Shown here: piece by piece, positions 31,484 to 40,530 of the stretch
Numbering within the stretch: the stretch's first letter is position 1
How the letters are laid out: each line of letters opens with the position of its first letter
NCBI GenBank assembly: GCA_003427395.1
Contig: BFEA01000138.1
Coordinates: 2,669,809-2,733,808 of the forward strand
Source: Chara braunii
Lineage: Eukaryota > Streptophyta > Charophyceae > Charales > Characeae
Direction: 5' to 3'
Length of the DNA: 64,000 nucleotides
Position numbers and translations under genes: made by a program
Notes under the pieces: generated by a model
The model's database searches: none
What the model was told of the DNA's origin: nothing
The model's input: the letters and a program-made list of their open reading frames with translations, nothing else

Positions 31484-31665
31484 ATAAAGAAGTTCAGTTC
31501 TGTCTGATTGAAAGTTATCACCATAAGGATTTCGTGTCTCTGACCAAGTTGTCCATCCAAGAGATTCAGATGAAGGCAGACATAAAGAAGTTCAGCTTTA
31601 CTTGACAGTGGTCACTAGAGGGACTTCGTGTTTCTTGGCTAAGGGCCTGTCTTCATTCAGATGAT
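31484..31665 (+). repeat. Duplicated ~90-bp unit
   Basis: Two copies start with CATAAAGAAGTTCAG (31484 and 31580) and share TTCGTGT.TCT and CATTCAGATGA-like ends. This lies between the integrase and the hairpin array. Confidence 0.6.
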
Positions 31666-31705
31666 GGAAGAGACCTCTCTGAGATCAGTGTTTCAATATG
31701 TCCTT

Positions 31706-32538
31706 GAGACTGACGGGACATCTCTTGGAAGAGAAATCCCAGTTGAGGGAAGGGACCTCTCTGGGGCTAGCACTAAGTCTTTGCTTGAGGCTGAAGGGAG
31801 GTCTCTTGCGAACCCTTAGTGTTGGCTAGCATGTTATTGTTCAGTGTCTCTTGAGACTGAAGGGAGGTCTCTTAGGAAATGTTTGTTTTGTTATGGGGCG
31901 AGGGCAGTCTGCTTGCGGGGTTATAATATGCTTGCCTGACTGTATGTTTTTTTTTTTTTTTTTCCTCTCTAACCTAAGGATGCTTTAATTGCCGGGGCCA
32001 GCCAGAGCCTTACCGCAGTAGGTTGCAATCTGGTGGGGTCAGCAGGTCCCCGACGCGAGTGTCGAATTCCGAAGTCAGCTGAGGCTAAGACTCCGGAAGT
32101 CTGGTCTATGAGGCTGAGAAGGGTCAGCTGGAAACCCTACCGCAGTCAGAGGATGCAATCCAGTGAGGTTAGCTAGAGCCTGGAACTGTGGTTAGACTGG
32201 GTCCCACGTTCAAAAATCTGGGTGGGGTAGCCAGCGCCCTTGGCCAAAAACTGGCAGGTGAGCCAGTCCCTGATCGCAGTGGTCAAATCCGGATTCGGGA
32301 CAGTTAGACTGACGGGACGTCTACTGTCATAGGGTGACCAAACCCGCTATAGTCTGGGTGTCCTGGCGAGAGTGCCAATGGGCTGCCATACTCGAGTAGT
32401 GGGTATGATTAGTCCTGACCTAGAGGCAGGTCAAAGGGGCTATCAAGACAGATGGTCTGACTGATCCTGGCCTGAGGCGGGCCGAATGAGGTATGTCAGA
32501 CTGACGGGACGTCTGGCATTCCTGACCAGTGGTGGGTC
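31706..32538 (+). repeat. Hairpin array A: three hairpin families with covarying stems
   Basis: Family 1 (loop TGACGGGA or TGAAGGGA) occurs at 31706, 31787, 31853, 32299 and 32494, with stems GAGAC/GTCTC, TAGAC/GTCTA (extended by GACAG/CTGTC) and TGTCAGAC/GTCTGGCA. Family 2 is GACCT/AGGTC at 32417, GGCC/GGCC at 32469 and GACC/GGTC at 32524, each preceded by CCT. Family 3 has TACCGCAGT..TGCAA in the loop with CCAGA/TCTGG (32002-32033) or CTGGA/TCCAG (32128-32163). Loops are conserved while stems change on both sides, the signature of a selected structure. The region has no ORF. Confidence 0.7.
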
Positions 32539-32559
32539 GAAACCAAGGCAATCAATAAA

Positions 32560-33170
32560 TCCTGGGTATGAAGAACTGTTATGTATTAATTGTTAATTGT
32601 ATTTATTATTTTATTTATGGGTTTTATTCTAATTTATTAATGCTTGGCTGCTGGTTGTCAGAGGGTCTGCATGCTGGGGTATGGTTGTTGTCTGTGGGAC
32701 TTGCTGGTTTTGCAGGTATATAAATAATTGTTTGAAGTTCCCAGACCAGAGAAAATGAAAAGGGTTTGGTGTCCCCTCCCTTTTGTCTGAGAAGTTGAGG
32801 AGACGCCTCACTCAGACCAGAGAAAGAAAATAAGGGTTGGTATCTCCATCAAGTGAGGAGCTGAGAAGGTGTCCCTCAAACCAGAGAGCAAAAAAGAGGG
32901 TTTGGTATACCCTACTCCCAGCATAGCAGATAGAGTGAGTACCCTTGTTACAGGGGTCATCCTTGGCGTAAATGTTTGATCAAGGGCTGAGGTAACCTCC
33001 ATGTGAAGAGCCAACAGTTGAACAAGTCAGGCATTCAGACAGAATCCTTCTTAAAATTTTATTTGGTGGCCGACAAGCGGCCTGGTTCCCTGGCCTTAAG
33101 GAAATCAAACTCTCAGGCCTGGGAAACTATGGAGTGGACGGTGAACTGAGAATTTTGTGAGTTGAAACCA
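32560..33170. other. Non-coding interval, possible LTR remainder
   Basis: AT-rich sequence, then a purine-rich part with the repeated phrase 'cagaccagagaaa.aaaa.gggtttggt' (about 32742, 32812, 32877). TTTGGTGGCCGACAAGCGGCC at 33062 might be a primer-binding-like site, but it is not assignable to a tRNA by eye. Confidence 0.35.
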
Positions 33171-33173
33171 AAC

Positions 33174-33644
33174 TCAAGAAGCTGAAAAGAAATCGCGCTT
33201 ATACAAGACATAAAAGACTGCCATGAGCTCGAGTTGGAAGAGAAAGAGGAGAAAGAAGATGCTGAAAAAAACACAATGACTGGGATGATGGAGGGATGAG
33301 ACAGTACATGGAACAGAAGGGGGCGGAACGGGCACTATCGCCTTGCTTACGGCAGGGGTGGAAGGAGCTCTGGGGATATAAGGAGGAGAAAAGGCGCTAG
33401 GAGTACCATAGCGCGCGTCGAATTTCTTGTGAAGGAACTCCATCCTGTCTGGTGATGGAGTTCTCTCGTACCACCCTCCTAACGGGTAACGAGGGTGTGA
33501 CCTTAAACGACCATAGCCTCGCGGCTCCTCATCTTCCTCCTCCTCTGAGCTATAATCCCGTCGAGCCCTAGCTGGCGGTTCTTCTTTTGCTTTTCCGCCT
33601 CTTCCTCCTCTTCCCCTACCCTGTCCACCGCGTGCCTCAGGCAT
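33174..33644 (-). CDS. Unrecognised ORF with RGG-rich N-terminus
   Basis: An ATG frame of 156 codons on the minus strand. The N-terminus is an RGG-type basic region (GQGRGRGGRGGKAKEE, residues 7-22), then an acidic stretch (SSEEEEDEE), Arg/Pro-rich sequence (RTPSPDRMEFLHKKFDARYG), a Pro-rich segment, and a hydrophobic C-terminal part that is probably not genuine coding sequence. RGG plus acidic plus proline-rich composition is seen in Gag-type and RNA-binding proteins, but no domain is identifiable. It runs opposite to the pol genes, so it would belong to a different element. The last 40 codons may lie beyond a splice donor. Confidence 0.35.
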   Translation of the reverse strand: MPEARGGQGRGRGGRGGKAKEEPPARARRDYSSEEEEDEEPRGYGRLRSHPRYPLGGWYERTPSPDRMEFLHKKFDARYGTPSAFSPPYIPRAPSTPAVSKAIVPVPPPSVPCTVSSLHHPSHCVFFSIFFLLFLFQLELMAVFYVLYKRDFFSAS

Positions 33645-33649
33645 GATGC

Positions 33650-35600
33650 ACGTAAGGTGTTTAAGGGCTAGGGCTAGGGAAGTTGTGTGAGTGAAGTCTG
33701 CGATGATGAGATGGGTCCTGAAAGCGAGAGTGAGAGATTATCAAAAGAAGTAAAAGGAAAACGATCGCTGACTACGGGAGACTGCGGTATGCTACGGGAG
33801 AAAGAAGGTGAGCGCTAAAGGAAAAGTAAGTATAGGGAGAAAAAGCCTAGCACAGAGAGAGAGAAACCTAGAGCAAAAGAGATGACTAACGTAGGGAAAG
33901 AAACCTAACGCTGAGGGAGATAGGTAGCGCGGAGAGTGAGGGCAAGTATTTGGGGGAGAGGCGAGTGCAAAGAAGAAAGGTGAGCGCAAAAGAGGGAAGG
34001 TGTGTTCAGAGAAGTAGGGACGCAGTGAGGAAAGTGAAGAATTGGTTAACGCAAAAACGATGGTGCGGGAATTGCTCCAAGCCGCAAAGGAAATGAGCGA
34101 GAGCATATTGGGTTGCACTATTTTTATGCTGAAACTTCTCGTTCCGACCCAGCGGGGACGCTGGGTGGAGGTTTGGTATTATGTCGGAGGGCACGGTGTC
34201 CCGGTCCTCCTGTGTACCAAGTCTCGGCATAGTGCCAGTTTCCTGCGCTGGTACCTGGATCATTTCTCGGTGTGGACAGATCCCGGCAGCGTAGCCCTCA
34301 GCAAAAGGGGTGCGCTACAGGACTTTCATTGGTCCACGCAGGCTCGGCGCCCTGCTGTACAGTAAAGCACAACCGGCCTGTGGCCGTGGTAGCCGCCGGG
34401 TTCGCCCTGGGATACGAAAGTAGAGAGATAGGCCATGTCTTTTCTATTAAGCACCGAGCACCCCTCTACAGGGTTATGGGTCAGATGCATGACACTGACA
34501 GCAGTCAGAGAAACAGAAGGCTAAAGCAAAAAGCAACAAGAAAAGAAAAATGGAAAAGAAAATAGGGGTCTAACTTTAACGCAGTTGGACTACTAGCTTC
34601 AGTTCGGGGAAATCTGATGGCCTCTGACCCCCGGTTATCGTTGCGTCTCACTCTATTATTATTATTATTTACTTGTTGTTATCGTTATCCCCTTTTCCGC
34701 TTTCCTTGATTAGTATGTTGTTTCGTAGGGAGACCAACAAGACCGGACTTCGAGTTCGGGCGGTGGTATTGTGGTCTAGGCAGGCCCAACCTTTTGAATA
34801 TTATCTGTACCGGTTCCGTGCGCCTGAGGCTCTGCGCGATAGGACCCCAGTAGTTGTACTGCAGGGTAGATGCAGTGGGCCTGAAAAAGGGAAGTGTGAA
34901 AAAGAAGGGAAAGGGGTAAGGATGAAAATCGGGTTTTGGGCTTGTGCGTGAACTTGCAACGCTATTCAGGCGAAGCTTGAGGCGCGAAGGAAACTTGAAG
35001 CGCCGTCTTTTCTTTCCGCATTGATTGTCGTTTATTACTATTATTATTATTATTATTATTATTATTAGTATTAGTTTTTTCTATTTTCAGTTTTCCGCCT
35101 GTCGGCCTGTCATCTCACGGGAAGGCCAACGGTTCGTATTTCGAACTCGGCGACTCATAGCCTAAGTAGGCCAATCCCACGTATACAGTTTGTGGGTGCG
35201 CTTCGATCTGACATCGCGTGGCAGGACCTCAAAAGGAGGGCGACCCGCGGCCGCATTGGTAGGAGGCCTATCACCCCCTTCATGGAGGGTCATAAGCCCC
35301 CTCCTTGCCATCGGACACGGGCACCCAACTGAGATAGACCGAGGTTGCACTAAAAAGGGGGAAAGTGCGATCATCGGTTCCTCGTTATGGAACCGTAGTG
35401 CCAAACCTGTTGTCATATTGCAAGGGTCTGGAACTGTCAAGAGAGTGGCTAGTTCGTGATCGATCGATTGGGTTATAGTGTTTCTCTGAAAGCTATTCGG
35501 TTTTAATTTGCAAATCATTTTGAAAACTGTAAAATTCCTGAAATACTGGTAAGGTCTGAAAAGGATTAATCTGAGTCCTTCGTTCAGAACGCAAAGGATA
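33650..35600. other. Interval with short plus-strand frames, no recognised gene
   Basis: Purine-rich at 33650-34030, then short open frames (for example 34042-34365 and 34673-34951) containing PVLLCTKSR and PVVVLQGRC; a similar PVVILQGSG appears in the 35190-35459 frame. The shared phrase hints at a reiterated unit, but the similarity is short. ATT trinucleotide runs sit at 34655-34670 and 35035-35065. Confidence 0.3.
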
Positions 35601-35601
35601 G

Positions 35602-35612
35602 GCCTATAAAAG
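35602..35612 (+). promoter_or_regulatory. TATA-box-like site
   Basis: CCTATAAAAGG followed by a purine-rich leader (GAGAGGGAG). It lies about 150 bp before the ATG of the 210-codon frame and could be its promoter or an LTR promoter. A similar TCTATAAAAGGGAAATG is at 38214-38230. Confidence 0.4.
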
Positions 35613-35754
35613 GGAGAGGGAGTTGAGATGTTGTCCATGGTAAGTCGACTGGTGATATACAGTCTTACTGCGAGTTCTGGTGGGGAGTGGTCTGCTATAG
35701 GAGGTTTAGGGTCTAGTGTTGTGCTGTCTATCAAAGCGGGGCTGGCTATACTGA

Positions 35755-36387
35755 GTGGCAATGGCGCTACACGGCTATAGGCCTGGCTGTTGGCGGCAGA
35801 CGGTGCGCTGGGTCCAAGTGTCGGGTGAAGGCCCCCTGATTACGACGGTCCTGAACTATGATGGGGGAGAAGTAGTTCGACTGAAGGTCTGTATTGAAGG
35901 GGGGAGAGCGGAGGAAATGCGAGGCGACCAGAGGCTGCAGGCGGCCATTTTCGAAGCGTGCGACAGGGCGGAGCGGAGGTGGAGAAGAGACGGGGTGACC
36001 GTGGGCTTGAGGGTGACGGTCATCTACCACGAGACCGAGTCATCAACCGGGACCGAGACAAGGGAGGAACAACACAACGAGAGAGACTCAGGCGGGGAGA
36101 GTGAAATGGGCGAGGCGGACCGGGAAACGGACCTCAGGTCCTGGAACAGACCCAAGGAGATCCAAAGGCATCATCGAGCCGCGGAGCCGGTGGAAAAAGG
36201 ACCTGAGGCCAGCTCTCGAAAACTCACGCCCGAGGCCGCGGAACAAAAACACAGCAGAACAAGGGGAAAGGACGTGTGTGAGGCAACGGCACGGGGGAGA
36301 GAGAGAGAGTATTGGTCATTCACAAGACGGGGTACGGACGACGAGGCGATGACATGCGTACGCGTGGCACAGTCGGAGGGTGAGTAA
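35755..36387 (+). CDS. Unrecognised 210-codon ORF
   Basis: The track-style start at 35755 is not an ATG, but ATGGCGCTAC lies five bases later at 35760 in another frame, so the true start is unclear. The first 85 residues are compatible with a compact fold (PLITTVLNYDGGEVVRLKVC, then GVTVGLRVTVIYHETES) and vaguely resemble domain II of the accessory ORFs (beta strand, helix, beta strand). The rest is highly charged (Arg/Glu-rich) and low complexity. High G/C. It may be an accessory ORF of another element or chance in purine-rich DNA. Confidence 0.3.
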   Translation: MAMALHGYRPGCWRQTVRWVQVSGEGPLITTVLNYDGGEVVRLKVCIEGGRAEEMRGDQRLQAAIFEACDRAERRWRRDGVTVGLRVTVIYHETESSTGTETREEQHNERDSGGESEMGEADRETDLRSWNRPKEIQRHHRAAEPVEKGPEASSRKLTPEAAEQKHSRTRGKDVCEATARGREREYWSFTRRGTDDEAMTCVRVAQSEGE

Positions 36388-39150
36388 GAGGGAGAGAAGC
36401 GGTTGAATTAAGGGCTAGAGGGCAGTGCACGAGAACGGAGCGTGAGCCTACTGCGCCCGTCAGAGAGGGGGAACAGGACAGATCTTGAAACAGAGGCAAG
36501 TGCGGTACGACGGGGACAAGCTCAGGGATTCCTCTGACAAGTGGCGCACCTTGGGAAGAGCAAGAGGGCGGTCAACAAGAGATGTAAGAGAGAATGGGCA
36601 GCACGCCCGAGATGCACATGACAATCTGATAGAGTAGGTTGAGAGGGTCAACGACAAGAATATGAAAGAGACGAGAACTGAATGCGTGTGCGGTGATGCT
36701 GACGTCAACCGAACTGCAGTGTGTGACTAGCCAGTGAGGAGAGGACGTACTGAGATAGGCCGTGCTGATGGTGCGTGTAAGGTAGAGAGTTTACAGTCGC
36801 GTGAGAAGGGGGGCAAAGGAGAGGGAGACTTGACGGATGAGCTGACGCAGCGCTGGTAATGTCAGCGTGCGTGCATGGTTCTGGGACGTACTGTTGATAT
36901 CAACACATGCGCATGTTACGGGACTCATTTCTTGGGGAGAAAGGGTCCATTTCGCTCGTGCCTAAACCTGTTAGCAGGGGAAACCTTGGTGAACATGATA
37001 GTGGGATTTCGAGGATGACAACGCATAGGAAAGAGGAGTGCAGTTAATTTGGGCAGCTAAGTGACCTGAGTCTTGTGTTACGGGAATGTGTATGTCGTGT
37101 CAGAATTACGAGTTTGGCGAGTGTGAGCGGCTGTTGTTTCGCAACGAGGATGAAGGTAGAACATCAGTATTCTTTTCGTGGCATGTCGTCTCGACTGAGT
37201 AAAGGGTGGTAACGGTACCGATTGAGAGGAGAAGGAGATTAGTATTCAGACTGCATCGGTTATCGAGCCCTAAGGTTGCGTTGGATAGTCTGACCGTTCT
37301 TCTTTTTTTTGACTTCCCTGGCTAGTTTTCGATGAAATTATCACGACCGAGGCTCCGGTTTGCTGGACTCAGATTGACGGGCCAGGGAATGTACTCTAGA
37401 ACTCGAGCGTCCTTATCAGTGGGACATCAGACTTATCCGAGTTGGGAGCTCCTGCAGACAGAAGTAAGACTATACAACTTCGGCGGAATAATCGGAACCA
37501 ACAGTCAGTATGGAGAGGGGCGAGACTGCACAGATAAGGAAATTGTTTTTCCTTTTGCTGCTGTGTCTTTTATTCTCCCTTTTAGCCCGTCTGTCCGTTG
37601 TTGAGCATTGATGTCAAAACCCTGTGGGCGGAATTGCGTGAGTGTGACTCTGTCGACCTATTACCTTATTAAAGTCACTCGATGAGTATCAGTTCTGACA
37701 TGGTATGGCTCTGGTTTGACTAAGGGAATCATTGTTCACTGTGAACCGAGCGAATGAAAACTCGATACGATAAAGTATGACAGACGTGGTTGATGGGAAA
37801 GGGGGGAGTAATATTGAAAAAAATTGCTTACATCCTTATTAAGCTCCTTCTTGATGGTGACTGATTGGTTCTATTTGAGTAACCTTATCTGCTGGTCATT
37901 CAAGTAATTATGCATATATACACGCGTACTATTATGCGAAGACTCTCTTTTTCTTGAACAGAGTCAAGGAAGGGACAGGAAGGATCAGGGCCTTGATAGC
38001 TGAACAGACGGCCTGTTATTTGGCAGGTGTCCTGTCATGAGCATACAAGTCTTTTCTTGAGCCAAATCACAGGGTACTTCACGTTTAGTGACTTTCGGTC
38101 TTCTGACATGTGTTGTGCGAAGGCTACAAGTTGACTTGCCAGCATTCCGTGCAGAACCGACTAACGACTAAGAGTACGGACTCTGAAGCTAACGATAAGT
38201 ATTGCTCGCATCTTCTATAAAAGGGAAATGTCGATCGATGCAAGTATAAAATTATTAGCCTTGTCTGGTGAAAAGGTTCTTTGTAAACGTTCATGCTTAC
38301 TAAGACTGGTCTGGGGATGTTTGAATAGTGCCATCACCATTACCTGCTTTCCCTTACCCGACTAGCCGTTCAAACCCTGTCCGACACTCAACCTACCAGC
38401 GCCCACATGGCTGGTGTTCAGCATGGCTCATCTATGAGAGTCTAAATTGCAGACAGTTTAGAAGGGAAAAAAACTAACGGAGAACTAACTACGATAAGAA
38501 CTGTTGTTGACACCAGATTGGAATGAATAGCGAATGTTTGCTTCTGGGTTCAGAGAGTTGATGATTGACATTGCCTGACATTAATGTCATTTGTGGTCTT
38601 GCACACGCGGTCCCTCCCCTCGACTGTGCATAATCGTCCATTTAAGTTTGGGGGTGGGACAGTCTTAAGCGGAGATTTTACCTGTTGGTTATTGGTAGAG
38701 CATTCCCCTTCTGTGTTATGGCAAAGAATTATGTGGGCCAGACGAGTGAGCTGGGATATCACCAAAAGCATGCAAACGCGGACAGGCGATGTAATTCTTA
38801 CTCGAGAGTCTCACTTCTGAAACAAGACTACTCTATGACATTATAAAACATTGAATCAGTTGCTGAGTACGAGATTAGTATTCAGACTGTTGGAATGGTC
38901 CATCCCAAATACTCAAACTGACGAGGATTAAATCACTAACTTCAGAATGTCCTATCTTGAGTCAGTTTGAATAAGGCTCAACAAGTGCTTCCCAGACCTC
39001 TATTTTGTTAAGCCCTGATGGTAGGGGCAATTATCTAGCGTGACTGAGAATATTAGTAATTAATCTGAAGTCTGGTTATTCTCTAAGAAATTGGAACTGA
39101 CAGAGAGGTCAGTAACCAGTGATACTACCCTGGAAGACGTAAAAAAAAAA
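36388..39150. other. Gene-free interval with LTR-like signals
   Basis: No coding motif is visible. A purine tract GGGAAAGGGGGGAG (37797-37810) is followed by TAATATTG, and a TATA-like TCTATAAAAGGG lies at 38214, about 400 bp downstream; purine tract then TATA is the order expected at the start of a 3' LTR. No second copy of the sequence was found in the window. Confidence 0.3.
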
Positions 39151-39157
39151 AGGAACA

Positions 39158-39403
39158 ATGACAGAGGAGGAGGTTCTGGTGGTGAAAGGTAACTTAATCA
39201 GAGACAAAAGAGAGGGATGGGAGGAAGAGGCCTGTGTAGACATGAAACTTCATAGGCTGGCTCAGAGGGGAGTTGCCGTCGGGATGGAAGAGGGAAAGAA
39301 ATATATCGAATATGTGTTGTACTATTATCACCGTGACGGTAAGCTGCACAGTACCGGTTCGAGTTTTGAGACCGTCGAGCAGGCTAGAATCAAGCTCATG
39401 TGA
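39158..39403 (+). CDS. Accessory ORF, domain II-like (unknown function)
   Basis: An ATG frame of 81 codons. EEEVLVVKGNLIRDKREGWE is followed by a helical middle, YIEYVLYYYHRDGKLHSTGS, and FETVEQARIKLM at the end. The pattern matches the small ORFs at 25084-25644 and 47961-48269. An A-run (39140-39150) precedes the ATG. The same CAGTTT-type spacer that follows the integrase follows here. Intact and unrecognised. Confidence 0.4.
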   Translation: MTEEEVLVVKGNLIRDKREGWEEEACVDMKLHRLAQRGVAVGMEEGKKYIEYVLYYYHRDGKLHSTGSSFETVEQARIKLM

Positions 39404-39761
39404 GCCCGTGGCGCCAAGACCATCTCCAGAGAGCCATGCCGGTATTAATCGGACAATGACATATCGCGGTCTTCCTTTACAGCAGTACGATGTGTGATCT
39501 CACGACTCCATGACAATGTCAGCACTCGCACCGATAATTTTCAGGCAATCTTTGGATAATAACAGGGAACCAGACTCTGAAACTAGACCCTGAAACCAGG
39601 CTCAGATAGCCTGCTGAAATCAAAAAGGGCAAGAGAGTGCTCGGACTCCTCTCTTGATGGACCTCGACACCAGGTCTAATCAGCTTGCCCCGTATAGTCT
39701 TTGATACTCAACACTGTTGGCAGCAGACAGTACTCCACCCAGCTACCAGTGAGTTGGGCCT

Positions 39762-40370
39762 TGTGCTGCTAGCAGTAATCGAACAGTCAGATGAACAGTT
39801 TCTAATCAGCAGACGAACAGCTTCCTAACCGGCAAACAATCAGTTACTTGGTCAACACTTAATCAGCTTCCTAATCAGCAGTCAGTCAATTCTCCTGATC
39901 AGTGGTCAAGCTAGCACTCAGAAGAAGCATTTAGTTCAACGTACATTTCAATGTTCATTTCAGCATACAGTTCAGTATTCAGTCCAACATTCAGATCCAA
40001 CATTCAGATACATCATTTAGATCCAACATTCACATCCAACATTTGGACCCAACATTCAGACTCAACGTTCAGAAACAACATTTAAGAAACAACATGCAGA
40101 GAACAGCAAGCAAGTTTTTCGAAAATATTAAGTAATCAGTTTCTAGAACGACGAGCAGTCAGTTTTCCTAGAACAACGAGCAATCAAGTCTTCCGAGCGG
40201 CAAACAGTCAGTCTTCTGATCAATAGTTGAACGAGCCCTCTGATCAGCAGCTGCTAAGTCTTCTGGTCAGTAATCGCTCAGTTCCCTAATCAACATCAAA
40301 ATGTAACATTCAGGAAACAACAACTAGTTATCAGCAAACAACTTTCAGCAGTCCAGTGGTCAACACAGTA
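39762..40370 (+). repeat. Degenerate CAGTCAGTTT/CAACATTCAG tandem spacer
   Basis: About 600 bp of short imperfect repeats: 'aatcagcagtcagtc', 'gaacagcttcctaa' phrases up to 39940, then 'atccaacattcaga' phrases with a 14-15 bp period (39960-40100), then 'cagtcttctgatcag' phrases. Related spacers occur at 31187 and 48305. Confidence 0.65.
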
Positions 40371-40461
40371 GCCCCTTTTCACGCCCAGATCATCTGAGAA
40401 TCACCCGTCTTGAGTCGGGTGAACCAATGTAGCGGGAGATCGGCGGGAGTATGGACAGCGG

Positions 40462-40530
40462 TGTCGGTGCGAATACCCTTACAAGGGTATCCGCCCTGGG
40501 TTTTTGCATACGGCAGAAAATAGTTTTGGT
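40462..40530 (+). repeat. LTR-start-like block with perfect 8-bp hairpin
   Basis: TGTCGGTGCGAATACCCTTA is followed by ATACCCTT/AAGGGTAT (40473-40480 with 40483-40490). The related block at 20418 keeps the same phrase and the hairpin, with a different stem length. Confidence 0.45.

Noticed and set aside
33062-33090. A primer-binding site for an LTR element.
   Set aside because: TTTGGTGGCCGACAAGCGGCC has a plausible position but I cannot match it to a tRNA 3' end with confidence, and no LTR pair defines it.
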